A DNA stretch of 46,780 nt from an uncultured Lewinella sp. (GTDB lineage Bacteria; Bacteroidota; Bacteroidia; Chitinophagales; Saprospiraceae), in assembly GCA_913056515.1 (NCBI GenBank), contig CAJXMP010000003.1, positions 1 through 46,780 of the forward strand, read 5' to 3'. Both the position numbers and the translations under genes were made by a program. The notes under the pieces were generated by a model. That model saw only the letters and a list, made by a program, of their open reading frames with translations, did not search any database and was not told the origin of the DNA. This document shows, one piece after another, positions 31,001-38,930 of the stretch (the stretch's first letter is position 1; each line of letters begins with the position of its first letter).

Positions 31001-33224
31001 CAACCTTAATAAGAGTTGCTCGAATTAAACTTTCGGATTCTAGGTCGAAGTGATAGTGTACTTCCTGATTTGCAATGTGTCGGATTGCTTGCTCCTTTTT
31101 CTTTTGAGAACAAAAGTCAAGAAGTTTTAGATTGAATAAATGACCATCAAATGGTCGGATAAATTGAACGGGTACTCCTTCAACTATTTTAAAGTTGGTT
31201 CGCAAACTTTCTTGCTGAAGGATCACATTTTCAAATGCATCCCTCATTTTCTCTATGTCTAATTCATTATGAATTTCAAAAGCTCGCTTAATGTTATACG
31301 TGATAGAATTTCTTTCCATATTGTGAAGAACCCACATTCTTCTCTGGGCAGGTGAAACCGGATAATAGTCCTGCTCCGCAATAGGAGAAATATCAGGCAA
31401 GCCTTTATAAGGAGCAGCTTGAATCACAGAAAGCATCTCGTGGAGCTTTGGATTCTGGAAAAAATCTCTAAGTCGAATTTTCCTACTATACTCTTTTTGA
31501 ATTCTGCTTAATAACACAATTCCATTCAGAGAATTGCCTCCAAGATCAAAGAAGCTTGCAGATCTGCTTGAAACTTCAACCTTTAAAACTTGAGACCACA
31601 ATCGTGCTAATTTTTCCTCTTCTTTAGTTTGAAATGCTTGCTTGTTTTGTAGCTTTTGTTTCCTATTGTTTGCCTCTTTTTTAAGTTGTTGTATGTCTAC
31701 TTTCCCATTTACCGTTTTTGGAAATTGTTTCATATGTCTCCAAGCACTTGGAATATGAGCTGCGGGAAGAACTTCTAAAAGAATACTTTTGGCATGATCT
31801 GAATCGATTTCTTGGTCTGCTGTATAAAAAAGAAACAATTGTTGGCGGCTGCTTTCATAAACTACCTTTACATCTTTTAATTTTAATTTTTCAATTGCGA
31901 TTTCCTCTATTGATTTTTTATCAACCCTAACCCCTCGAATTTTAATTTGGTCATCCAATCTCCCTCTTAAAACCAGTGCTCCTTCATTATTTATGTATCC
32001 CTCGTCACCAGTTCTATAGGAGATGGCCTGTAGCCCATCTCTTTTCGACCATGGTTGAGAAAGCACACCGTCCTCTAAATAGCCCAAAGAAGGATAAGCA
32101 GTTTGAACAATTACTTCACCTTGTTCTCCTAATTTACATGCGCCATCTTGACCAACTATTCTAATTGATGTATCTGGAATTGGATGACCTACCGGTATCT
32201 CTATTGAATCATGAACTTTATAGTCAAAGACATGATATGTTCGAATTAAGGTTGTTTCGGTAGCACCGTAGAAGTTAACAATTTGAGGAAAAGAAGGGAA
32301 AATTGCTTGCCATCGTGTAAGATCACTATTCAAAACCTGTTCTCCTGAAAGAAAAACATACTTTAGATGCTGAAAGATTTGTATTCCTTTAAAACTCTCT
32401 TCTAGCTCGTTAAGAAATATACGGTAAAGAGAAGGTACTGAATGTAAATGAGTTATATTCTTTTTATCTATCCAATGCAAAAGTGCGTTTGGAATCTCAC
32501 GAACTTCTTCTGAAGGAATACATATTTGACCTCCTGAAATGAGTGGCAAAAGGATATCTCTAAATGAAGCATCAAAGGTGGGTTCAGTTAACCAAACTGT
32601 CCTAATTTCTTCTCCTCTTCCGAAGGCGTCGTATTGCCAAGAAATAAAATGATCAAGACTCGATATACTTCCTAATACAAGTTTCGGTTTACCAGAAGAA
32701 CCGGAGGTCTTAACTAGGTATCCGCTTTCTCTTTTAGCTTCTGTAGAAATGTTTGGATAGGAATAACCATTTCCATCGACATGAATAATTTCCCATTGCG
32801 TTAGAGATGTAAAGCATATGATAGTGTCCAAACTGCTACTTCCCGAGTGGGACATCACTTTTTGCAGATCAGCTTTTAAGCAAACTACAATGTTACAATG
32901 GGCTGATTGCAATGTAGCTTCTAATGATCTTATATCTTTTTCAATGTTAAGAGGAAGGTAGACAAACCCTGCCTCCCAAATACCCAACAATGAAATAATT
33001 TGATACGCAGACCTCCCACAACCCACTCCAATAGAGAAGGTCTTCTGAGGGTTCTTTTCAGCAATTTCATTTAATACATTAGAGAACTTATATGTGTACT
33101 CCTTAACTTGCTGATGAGTTAATAAAACATTCTGATCATGAATTGCAATACCCTCGCCTTCTATTACTCTAGTTGAAAGATATCTGTCCAAATACCGTTT
33201 ATAAATTTCTGGGACTTGATGCAT
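22065..33224 (-). CDS. NRPS with two interrupted adenylation domains (3719 aa)
   Basis: Approximate order by residue: A 1-511 (code D-A-R-H-F-S-F-L-I); T near 561 (LGGNS); C 615-1055 (HHIIADG); A 1088-1848 split at a2-a3 by a methyltransferase at 1211-1461 (code D-V-L-Y-L-G-G-I-V, unassigned); T near 1891 (LGGHS); C 1941-2381 (HHIISDG); A 2421-3191 split at a8-a9 by an FkbM methyltransferase at about 2848-3141 (code D-F-W-N-I-G-M-I-H, threonine-like); T near 3233; C 3281-3715 (HHIISDG). It starts directly with an A domain, so its first residue is condensed by the C domain at the end of the upstream hybrid protein, and its own last C domain serves the next protein. The start codon abuts the upstream stop. 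No epimerase or release domain is present. All three condensation domains have intact motifs. Confidence 0.93.
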   Translation of the reverse strand: MHQVPEIYKRYLDRYLSTRVIEGEGIAIHDQNVLLTHQQVKEYTYKFSNVLNEIAEKNPQKTFSIGVGCGRSAYQIISLLGIWEAGFVYLPLNIEKDIRSLEATLQSAHCNIVVCLKADLQKVMSHSGSSSLDTIICFTSLTQWEIIHVDGNGYSYPNISTEAKRESGYLVKTSGSSGKPKLVLGSISSLDHFISWQYDAFGRGEEIRTVWLTEPTFDASFRDILLPLISGGQICIPSEEVREIPNALLHWIDKKNITHLHSVPSLYRIFLNELEESFKGIQIFQHLKYVFLSGEQVLNSDLTRWQAIFPSFPQIVNFYGATETTLIRTYHVFDYKVHDSIEIPVGHPIPDTSIRIVGQDGACKLGEQGEVIVQTAYPSLGYLEDGVLSQPWSKRDGLQAISYRTGDEGYINNEGALVLRGRLDDQIKIRGVRVDKKSIEEIAIEKLKLKDVKVVYESSRQQLFLFYTADQEIDSDHAKSILLEVLPAAHIPSAWRHMKQFPKTVNGKVDIQQLKKEANNRKQKLQNKQAFQTKEEEKLARLWSQVLKVEVSSRSASFFDLGGNSLNGIVLLSRIQKEYSRKIRLRDFFQNPKLHEMLSVIQAAPYKGLPDISPIAEQDYYPVSPAQRRMWVLHNMERNSITYNIKRAFEIHNELDIEKMRDAFENVILQQESLRTNFKIVEGVPVQFIRPFDGHLFNLKLLDFCSQKKKEQAIRHIANQEVHYHFDLESESLIRATLIKVEDEKYVLLLNLHHIIADGWSMEILMRSLVLEYSQSKSLLASNIQSIKYKDYTNWQSDLLQSGQLDKQREYWLKELNGDIPILEFPTDKSRALIKTYEGKPIHFTIDRDLKDKIEALCQKWDVSLFMLLLTVTKLVLYKYTNQKDIILGSPVAGREHPSLTHLIGFFVNMIALRTEIDPEISFKEYLSRVKEKVLDGFDHQTYPFDQLVEQLDLPRDTGRSPIFDITFQVLNVEFWENTTDSDLVVKPFIADWERSQYDLSFFFKERAEDIFGLIEYNTSLFRSQRITRLIAHFRYLLNEVLSHPDRPIKLLSFLSTKEIQKLLFDYNASPKISDEANTVLDIINRNHKSDIILKGISKNHSYTSFFKLKNQIASLLVSRGIESQVIAVMCRRRATLIPAMLGVMSSRNIYLPLDPDHSYDRILSVLEKVDVKMIMYEIDFLVKAEKLSWELESVSSTLCLDSQEFNAVIPEQSDLMDRDLWNYIGKTAEDQIQAGGWKSSYTGLPFSIEEMEEYATNAFHKIRPYLSDATKVLEVGCSSGFTLIKIAPLVKEYVGIDLSGEILKGTQEKIDQLGLENVSLHELAAHEILQLKQTDFDVIIINSVIQSFGSYNYFRNLVDKVLTKSSSSSILFLGDIQDIRLRRKMMDSLRSFSQRHPGKNYKTKLIWDDELFYHPNFFKDLAVDYPQLIDFEISEKRGQVINELTLFRYDMIIKIDKDIRDQQQHRVNNWRGGIDDIKNQTLLPLPSLSEDDSAYIIFTSGTSGIPKAVEIQHKALLNQVLGFHAVYNHKLSYKDCFLLSSKYTFDVSVLEMFLGLSVGGTLVEIDHGKPLGAFQFAESILQKSVSWAYLPPSLLKDIFEALLTASKPLELKYLLVGVEPIKFNTLKEISLSFPQIQIVNGYGPTEATIVSTYYRFNAKDEYTIVPIGHPMPGYEVYVLDENLQLAAAGIPGQLAIAGAGLAKEYRNDENLTSRKFIELPQVSKRVYLTGDNVYWDDFGRLNFVGRADRQVKFNGYRIELEGIDTQVSKFPGIQSVLTRVFSLDEESQQIVSFVQASDEVEVSSLRSFLYMLLPPYMVPNRFVFLDSMPLTTHGKIDEVALTELIESKKSEKENILLPTHDLEHKIFLLFQELLQRSDFGIEDNFFELGGHSLIATRLISRAAKEFQIKIQLVDVFTHPTVKQLAERAVKQGWEQFKIDRVTESPDGLYPMSFAQKRLWVIDQLNPDDDSVRSAYNMVGLFELEGQLPIKTFNNAIQIIVNRHETLRTNFIDIDGDAYQKVQAHRTFELEFYQSESKISDDEFIGLVEKFASEPFDLAEDSLLRVILIEGPLKTYVLTLLHHIISDGWSMHRFSIELEHALGILNSGKKRLPDLEIQYKDYSAWINKRVDDLDKSKHYWESLVKDPSEPSIIPSDFKRPVWRTYHGDTIYHNIPADQTRAIKKYCAEQGVTLFALLNSALHLLIHRCSGLTDIMTGSPVTGRNHPLLEEQIGFYLNNIVVRSQPKGDLLFSEYLASINQQLIESLSHQEYPFDLLVEQVFNDRDPAHAPFFDIYLALQNNIDPILDFDGFKFKTINLERKVSRFDLNLMVSEGKNLSFSLQYNTDLYRRTTANNILDAFLQILAHVIQEDLPLRSVSLLSNESIQQQLEIPKANLCKQEQENALGSYTSLIEAFYQTVKTYPKDTALIEGNFEVTYEELNYASTHLANQLRKTGHPKYQPIGLHLKRGISRVVSILAVLKTGSAYLPIDPDLPQGRKEYQLKEADCSVLISDGDYKIDGVQSLNYFFNTAPIENNDEPIDGSDLAYILFTSGTTGKPKGVKVMHQNVLSLLLDEPIIQITEKDVWTLFHNYHFDFSVWEMWGALLYGGKLVVLRDDEVKELDLFADIVYQQEVTILNQTPMVFYLVKDILINKFSTGDLALSKVIFGGDKLSPFLLTDFAEKFPFVELINMYGITETTIHVTAKKLSINTLNQKLSNIGRAIPSLSVYVVDQYANLLPLGIPGQLVVTGKGLSMGYLKDSILTEEKFSKLPFLSEKAYFSGDRVRWLPSEDLEYLGRIDYQLKVRGHRVEAAEIEWAIEKFNFIKQAIVLKKEDGESERLLAFLEPFEPFKRFEEVRSFFPNLQTTQLPNGHPFFHLNETETQFMYKEIIKDDGYHLDKLHLSSKPIIVDAGANIGMFTFISSQLWPEAEIFAFEPIPEIFECLSANAKMLNSERIHLFNEGLSDLEGKLELTYYPFNTVMSGAGESDYQILEAFLKKQYDTSSAEGTEHMDQMLKEALDGIEVSCSVRSISNLIDNYNLDKIDLLKVDVEDWEEKIIDGIQSDHWSMIGKLIIEIHDKEGRLNRIEKFLSDKGYIIEIEQTQELLGTSLYNLIAFREDVETGNSISSIQDFLVDVEFPITQKELLAVVDRGLKEQLPSYMIPDDLILLNQLPVTQNGKIDRATLLQTSVKDQAVVGDADLSLSKRGELVLKIISEVLDKEVPLLDNFFKLGGNSLNATKVINRIKKALDIEIRVRDLFKHPIICDLVEYVDSIQSSKMPKLIPSKRNDHYPVSNAQFQLLTAAMIDGKTRSTYNMTGGMKLHGPLAIEELKHTFKIIIDRYEILRTYFQFKDGDFVQVVEDNLELPFFHYMVDKLTEPFCQKKLIQLNEHLFDLEKGPLLRIELFSGSQEEHFLAIGMHHIISDGWSMKILNDEVARVYNNLIDRIEPDLKPLRFQYRDFAIWQNDLLLNSEWLEKQEQFWFNELNEVNRLDLPYDYQTDGEITFVGKSLNKEIHNWDKVHRNLTQQSLTCFSFVYAAIHILLMRLGGQNDIIIATPVAGRPLIELEEQIGFFVNTLPLRVKSDESLTVLDFAQSVQAKFSKILDYQLLPFNKIISLNKEVKSHRDLINVLMVYQNNESLDAKMKHIYSHKLEQDFNSAIFDLVFIFSPRESKLNLKLQFNTSLFDPATAEEIAGLIVSTIELMSTDMGIQLGEIQI
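23800..24680 (-). other. FkbM methyltransferase inserted between A-domain motifs a8 and a9
   Basis: After motif a8 (KVRGHRVEAAEIE, near 24800) and a short normal stretch, about 290 residues of FkbM-type sequence intervene before a9 (LPSYMIP, near 23745) and a10 (NGKIDR, near 23685). The insert shows LNETETQFMYKEI, the SAM loop VDAGANIGMFTF near 24490, FAFEPIPEIFE near 24415, YYPFNTVMSG near 24290 and KVDVEDWEEKIIDGI near 24070. FkbM enzymes methylate hydroxyls. The host A domain reads threonine-like, so an O-methylated hydroxy amino acid is expected. Confidence 0.82.
28840..29590 (-). other. Methyltransferase inserted between A-domain motifs a2 and a3 (unassigned substrate)
   Basis: Motif a2 (SSRNIYLPLDPD, near 29770) and motif a3 (FTSGTSGIPKAV, near 28715) are separated by about 250 extra residues. 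The insert has GGWKSSYTG, EMEEY, the SAM motif VLEVGCSSGFTL near 29390 and a closing LTLFRYDMIIKI. It is clearly homologous to the insert at 11610-12350 and sits at the same position. The host A domain has an unusual hydrophobic pocket code (D-V-L-Y-L-G-G-I-V). Confidence 0.84.
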
Positions 33225-36200
33225 TTAGGAGTTTTCATTGGATTCATCTGTAAAATAAGAGAAAAGTTGGTCAATGCTGTCATCAAGCTGCAAGCAAATA
33301 CAATCCAATAATCGCTTCCATTTCAAGAAATGATTTCTGATTACCGAATCGTTAAAAAGTTCCTTATTGTATTCAAAATTGAACTCTAAGGATTCTTCTT
33401 TTTCTCTAATTTCGATAAACAAATCTAATTTGGAATGCTCAGGATCTATATGTCTTCTTTCAATCTCTAAGCCCTTAAGTTTGAAGTCAGCCTCCTCATG
33501 ATTTTGAAGGACAAAAAGAATATCAAAAACGGGGTGTCTTGATGGATCTCTAGTCAATCCAATGTTTTGAACAATCTTATTAAAAGGATACTGTTGGTGA
33601 TTCATTATATCAGATACCTGAACTTGAACATTTTTAATGAACGTAGCCGATGAGATGTCTTTCGGTATCTCTAAACAAACTGGTAAAATATTCACAAAAT
33701 TGCCTACTACATGTTCTAGTCTCTTATCCACTCTTGTAGAGAATGGGGTTCCTGTTGTAATGTTTTCTTTATTTGATTCATAACTCAACAATAGCCCCAA
33801 GCTTGCCTGCAAATAAGCAAATAGAGAAACGCCTAATTGTTGACTGGTGTGCCTTACTTTATCAAAAGTATCTTTAGGCAAAAGCTGGGACCACTTGGTA
33901 CCTACAAAAGAAAAAACATCAGGTCGTTCAGATTTCAATTCTAAATAATCTGTAGCAACATGATCTTTCAATTGACGCAGCCAAAATTGTTCGTCAACAC
34001 GCCCTTTATCACTATCTAAATAGTTCTCCTGTTGGTACACGCTGTAATCCTTATATGTAAGCTCCAGTTGTTGTTTAGAAGTAGGTACTCCCTCAATTAT
34101 CTGAGAATATACCTCATTTAGCCTGCGAGTATAATATCCTAATGCCCAACCATCAGCAGCAATATGATGCAGGTTTAAAAGAAAAGCCCCTTTATCCCTT
34201 TGCGATATAACAAAAACCCTAAAAGGGTGCTGTGTTTCAAGATCAAAACCATAATTAGACTCTCTTTGAAATAATTCAGACATTAAGGGTTCAAGCGCGT
34301 CATCTTGATCCAATTCAATCTTTTGAAAGAACAACTTAGCTGTTGGATCAATCACTTGAAAGATGGCTCCATCTTGAAGAACGTATCTGGTTCTAAAAAT
34401 TTCCTGCTCAATTGCTAATTGATTAACAGATTCCTCAAATGCCTTTACATTCAAAACACCATGATACATATAAACACCTGTTAAGTTGTATAAAGCACAA
34501 TTCTTGTCCAACTGACTTTGTATCCATATCTGTTTCTGCTCTTCAGAGGCTGGATATAACTCCTTCTTTGATGAAGCTTTTAAAATTATCTCCGGATGTT
34601 CGCTCGCCCCCTTATCAGAAATAAGATTTCTTACCAAATCTGCTTGCTCATGGAACTTTAGATTCTGAATAAGATCTTTTACTGTAATTTTTATTTCGGG
34701 AAATTTTCCCTTTAACCTATTTAAAAGCTTCGCCAGTAAAACTGAATTACCACCCATCTGAAAAAAATGATTGTGGCTGAGTATATTTTTTTGGCCTAAC
34801 AACGAAAACCACAATTCTTGAAGAAAGACCTCTACACTATCAGAGGTTGGAACAATTAAATCTACTTGTTCATTGTGAGTAGATTCCACTGACATAGCCT
34901 CTATTCTTCTCTTTAAACTTCCTTCTAACAAAAATGGTACGTTCTTCCATAGGGAACGTGTATTATTATTTGCTAGATCAGCAGCGCCTAATACCATTGA
35001 ATATGGTAAATCAATATCAATCAACCTATGCATATGACGCTTTAAATCAATATTGGATGCATGCTCCAGGAGAGTCTCTGGCAAGAAACCGTCTTCTTTG
35101 GCTTTCCCAATATCCTTCCATAAAGGAAACAGGACAGAAATAACTTTGTACGGAGAATCGCTTTGGCCCAAGGTCCAAGCATCTATAACGTGATTGCTAA
35201 ATAAATATGGAGCTTGGCCTATTGAATTAAAGAAGCTAGAAATAGAAGAAATAAAAATAACTCTATTCGGATTGGATAAGTCGACCAATTCTCTCCACCC
35301 TAAACTCCTTATAGATGTTTGCTCAAGAAATTCATTAGGCTCATCTTTTAAAAGACTATAATGATGAGAAGTCCCGGCACAAAACACAAAATCATCAATG
35401 AATACTTCTTTCGACTCTATGAGATTGAGAAGTGCTTTTCTTGTCTGTGGGTTCAATAGGTCTCCATCGGTTATATAAACCTCTACACCTTTACTTTTTA
35501 ACTGCTGGACTTTTTCACTCACTTTAAGGTCTCTGTCCGATGATTCCTTTGAGAGAGAAAACCTTACAGGTCTTCTTCCATGCAAAATCAATGTACGCAC
35601 TCCCTTTTTCACATATTCATCTGCAATTAGAAGGCCCATTTCTGATGTCCCTCCTATAATCAAAGCTGAATTTACATTTGATTTTTTGCCTTCTGGTAAA
35701 CTTCTGTAGTCAAGGTGCAACTGGTAAGTCTCAGAATTTCGGATACAGAACGGTTGAGTAGGAAAGTTAGGTAACAAAAAAGACTTTAAATTGTTAAAGT
35801 CACCATTATCTGTATCAACCCACAGCACAAATCCCAACTCCCATTCAATTGATAATGATCGACAAATACCTAGCCAGCCATAACCATATTCATTTAACTT
35901 GGATTCATTGCCTTTTATTGGAATGGATTTTGCACATGCGAACACAATATTTACATTCCTATTTTTTATAAGAGCAACATCTTGAAGCCACTGTAAAGTT
36001 TTAGGAAGTTCAGCAATATCAAAACCGAACAAATCTATAATTACGGTTGAATTCAACTGATTCGAATTTTCCAATAGTGAAATCAACTTTTCAGGATCAA
36101 AGTAGGCTTGATTATGAAACCACTGATATTGATTGAAACTCACTAAAAATAATTCTCCTTCAATCTCTTCCAAAGACCTTTCAATAGGGACCGGTTTCCA

Positions 36201-38930
36201 TTCAGGAATTAAATACATCTGGTCTTTTTGCACAACTGACTCAGTAAGATCATAGTTATCATAAGGAATAGAGAATTGTTCTTTATCCCAGCAATAGAGT
36301 GGAAGAAGCTCTAAAAAAGAATTGTCGACGAGACCAAATGATGGCTTTACCCCCTTTTGATACAAATTATTTATAGAGCTTTTAAAACTATCTAAACTAT
36401 CCTTACCCTTGATTAACGTAGCTTGAAAAATATACTTTTGAGAAGGAAAGGATGCTGTAAAATAATAGGAAGTTGTTGGGTTTGTACTTATTTCCGTAAA
36501 TACAGAATAACCTAAACTCAACAGTTCTTTAGTGGCGGTTTCGAATCGTATAGGATTCCGGATATTATCTATCCAATATGACGACTTATAATCTGCTGGC
36601 TTCATCCACCTCCCATAGGCCGTAGAAAACATGCTACAATCTGTTGGTTGAAAAGGGATATCCTGAATATCTGATCTAAAGTCTTCGAGAAATAAGTCAA
36701 CTGAAGAACAATGTGAAGCAATCGTCGTCTCCGCTCGTTTGCAAAACCATTCTTCACTGTCACATTTCTTTTGAATCTCATCCAAGGTTTTATCTGAAGC
36801 AGCAATCAAAAATGATTTTTCTGAATAATAACCCGAGATTTCTATATCCCTATAAGTTGATTGCAAATCATTAATTGTAGCCTTATCGACTTCGATTAAA
36901 CACATTTTTTTATCTGATACATGTTCAACAAGATATCTAGATCGAAATATGATTACTTTGACTGCATCATCCAAGCTTATGGAGCCTGCGATATGCGCAG
37001 CAGCAATTTCGCCCATACTTATACCAATCACACAGTCGGGATGATAACCATAATGAATCCATAGTTTAGCTAGAGCAATTTGAATTGAAAATAATGCAGG
37101 TTGAATAATTTTCTCATTGACAAATAGGTCTGGTGAGCCTTCTCTAATTTTTTCTGAAATAGAAATCGGCAGCCATTTTTCAAAGGCCTTAGAGGTTTTC
37201 TCAATTGCTTTTCTAAAGTAATTAGATTGTCTATAAAGTTCTTGTGCCATACCTTGCCATAACCCTCCTTGCCCGGGAAATAGAAACACGTTTTTCCCTT
37301 TAGAAGCCGGATTGACGGATAAAGGCACATCCATATCGAGACGTAAGCTGCTTTCAATGTCCTCAATTAATCCATCTTTATCATTCCCCAAAAAAACCAA
37401 ACGATATTCAAATTGATCTCTAAAAACAAGATTAGAGATTGCATATTGAGAAACATCTTCAGCTCTGATATTTTTTAAATTAGTCAAGTGTTTATTCACT
37501 TGTTTTAGGAGAGCCCCTTCGCTCCTAGCACTACAAAACAATGCGAGGCCTTTAGTATTTTCTTGACTTGATTGATTGGGGTGATTATCAACTCCTTCAA
37601 CAATGAGATGTACGTTTGTGCCTGAAATTCCAAAACCACTAATACCAGTTACATCTATTTTCGCCTGCTTACAGTTATCTTCAAGGTTCACATTAAGTGG
37701 CGATTGGTCCCATTTAAAATTTGAATTTAATTCACGAATGCCAATTTGAGGATATACGATTCCCTTGTTTAAGCTTAGTAATGCCCTGCCAAGAGAAAGA
37801 ATACCCGCCGCATATTCCGTGTGACCAAAGTTTGCCTTTACACTTCCCAGTTCCAATTTCTCATTAAATTGAAATACCTTATTTAAAGCTTGAAGCTCTA
37901 TGGCATCTCCTAAGGAAGTGCCTGTTCCATGTGTTTCAATATACCCAACATTTATAGGGCTTTTTCCTGACTTTTTTAATGCTTTTTTGATGACAGATTC
38001 TTGTGACATTTGATTTGGGGCCGTGTAACCATTACTCTGACCATCATGGTTAGAGGCAGATCCGCTAATTACCCCTAAAATTCGGTTACCATCATCTATG
38101 GCATCTTTAAATCGCCTTAAGACAACGATTCCGCCGCCTTCACCTCTTCCAAAACCATTTGCATTATCTGAAAAAGTCTTACAGCGACCATCTTCAGCAA
38201 TAGCTCCTAACTGACTAAAACCAATATGACCCTTAGGACTAAGAATAAGGTTTACCCCCCCAGCTAAAGCATAATCTATTTCTTGGTTGAGCAGACTATT
38301 GCTAGCAATATGAATTGCCGTTAAAGAGGAGGAGCACGCTGTATCTAGACTGATAGCAGGTCCTTTCAGATTAAGTTTATAAGCTATTTTCCCGGCAGCA
38401 GATGCAACAATACTTCCTGTAGGAGAATATTCGGTAGGCGTTATGGAAATAAGCTCATCAAAACCTGAATTTACTGTTCCAATATAAACACCTGTTGAAG
38501 AGCCACTTAAGTCTTCTAATAATAAACCAGCATTTTGTACAGCCTCAACCGATAACTCCAATAACATCCTTTGCTGAGGGTCTGTATGTTGAGCCTCCTC
38601 TGGAGGAATATTAAAAAAGTGATGATCAAATTGATCAATTTCTTCTAAATATGATCCTGCGAAAGTATATGCCTTAGCTTTTTCATTTTTACCTCCCAGC
38701 CATTTCTCTATATCCCACCTGCCTCTGGGTACTTCTTTTACTAGACTTTTCCCAGTAACAAGTACTTGATGAAGATCCTCTAAGGAATTTACACTCGGAA
38801 ACCTTAATCCTATTCCAACAATAGCAATATCGGTTTCTCCCATGGATACTGGAGCTTCTAGCTCTTGTTCCAAATGAGAAATTCGCTCATAGGCTCTTTT
38901 AAGCAATTTTTTTATTTGAGCTTCATTCAT
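33225..38930 (-). CDS. Hybrid PKS-NRPS protein, KS-AT-KR-T-C (1901 aa)
   Basis: Approximate order by residue: N-terminal helical docking segment 1-30; ketosynthase 34-444 with DTACSSSL, HGTGT and KANFGH; acyltransferase 540-843; ketoreductase from about 1087 (GGTSEMG, then Ser and Tyr...Asn in PYLFSN); carrier near 1392 (MGGNS, peptidyl-carrier-like); condensation domain 1450-1890 (HHIAADG). It adds a ketide unit, reduces it to a beta-hydroxyl and hands the chain to the first amino acid, loaded by the A domain that opens the next protein. The acyltransferase has GISMG instead of GHSxG and TIASH at the specificity site, so malonyl-CoA is unlikely to be the obvious extender. The gene overlaps the upstream PKS by four bases (ATGA type). 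Confidence 0.93.
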   Translation of the reverse strand: MNEAQIKKLLKRAYERISHLEQELEAPVSMGETDIAIVGIGLRFPSVNSLEDLHQVLVTGKSLVKEVPRGRWDIEKWLGGKNEKAKAYTFAGSYLEEIDQFDHHFFNIPPEEAQHTDPQQRMLLELSVEAVQNAGLLLEDLSGSSTGVYIGTVNSGFDELISITPTEYSPTGSIVASAAGKIAYKLNLKGPAISLDTACSSSLTAIHIASNSLLNQEIDYALAGGVNLILSPKGHIGFSQLGAIAEDGRCKTFSDNANGFGRGEGGGIVVLRRFKDAIDDGNRILGVISGSASNHDGQSNGYTAPNQMSQESVIKKALKKSGKSPINVGYIETHGTGTSLGDAIELQALNKVFQFNEKLELGSVKANFGHTEYAAGILSLGRALLSLNKGIVYPQIGIRELNSNFKWDQSPLNVNLEDNCKQAKIDVTGISGFGISGTNVHLIVEGVDNHPNQSSQENTKGLALFCSARSEGALLKQVNKHLTNLKNIRAEDVSQYAISNLVFRDQFEYRLVFLGNDKDGLIEDIESSLRLDMDVPLSVNPASKGKNVFLFPGQGGLWQGMAQELYRQSNYFRKAIEKTSKAFEKWLPISISEKIREGSPDLFVNEKIIQPALFSIQIALAKLWIHYGYHPDCVIGISMGEIAAAHIAGSISLDDAVKVIIFRSRYLVEHVSDKKMCLIEVDKATINDLQSTYRDIEISGYYSEKSFLIAASDKTLDEIQKKCDSEEWFCKRAETTIASHCSSVDLFLEDFRSDIQDIPFQPTDCSMFSTAYGRWMKPADYKSSYWIDNIRNPIRFETATKELLSLGYSVFTEISTNPTTSYYFTASFPSQKYIFQATLIKGKDSLDSFKSSINNLYQKGVKPSFGLVDNSFLELLPLYCWDKEQFSIPYDNYDLTESVVQKDQMYLIPEWKPVPIERSLEEIEGELFLVSFNQYQWFHNQAYFDPEKLISLLENSNQLNSTVIIDLFGFDIAELPKTLQWLQDVALIKNRNVNIVFACAKSIPIKGNESKLNEYGYGWLGICRSLSIEWELGFVLWVDTDNGDFNNLKSFLLPNFPTQPFCIRNSETYQLHLDYRSLPEGKKSNVNSALIIGGTSEMGLLIADEYVKKGVRTLILHGRRPVRFSLSKESSDRDLKVSEKVQQLKSKGVEVYITDGDLLNPQTRKALLNLIESKEVFIDDFVFCAGTSHHYSLLKDEPNEFLEQTSIRSLGWRELVDLSNPNRVIFISSISSFFNSIGQAPYLFSNHVIDAWTLGQSDSPYKVISVLFPLWKDIGKAKEDGFLPETLLEHASNIDLKRHMHRLIDIDLPYSMVLGAADLANNNTRSLWKNVPFLLEGSLKRRIEAMSVESTHNEQVDLIVPTSDSVEVFLQELWFSLLGQKNILSHNHFFQMGGNSVLLAKLLNRLKGKFPEIKITVKDLIQNLKFHEQADLVRNLISDKGASEHPEIILKASSKKELYPASEEQKQIWIQSQLDKNCALYNLTGVYMYHGVLNVKAFEESVNQLAIEQEIFRTRYVLQDGAIFQVIDPTAKLFFQKIELDQDDALEPLMSELFQRESNYGFDLETQHPFRVFVISQRDKGAFLLNLHHIAADGWALGYYTRRLNEVYSQIIEGVPTSKQQLELTYKDYSVYQQENYLDSDKGRVDEQFWLRQLKDHVATDYLELKSERPDVFSFVGTKWSQLLPKDTFDKVRHTSQQLGVSLFAYLQASLGLLLSYESNKENITTGTPFSTRVDKRLEHVVGNFVNILPVCLEIPKDISSATFIKNVQVQVSDIMNHQQYPFNKIVQNIGLTRDPSRHPVFDILFVLQNHEEADFKLKGLEIERRHIDPEHSKLDLFIEIREKEESLEFNFEYNKELFNDSVIRNHFLKWKRLLDCICLQLDDSIDQLFSYFTDESNENS

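Noticed and set aside
9467-33224. Epimerisation domains in the NRPSs
   Set aside because: After each T domain the next domain is a normal condensation domain or the TE, and no carrier has the GGDS form that usually precedes an E domain.
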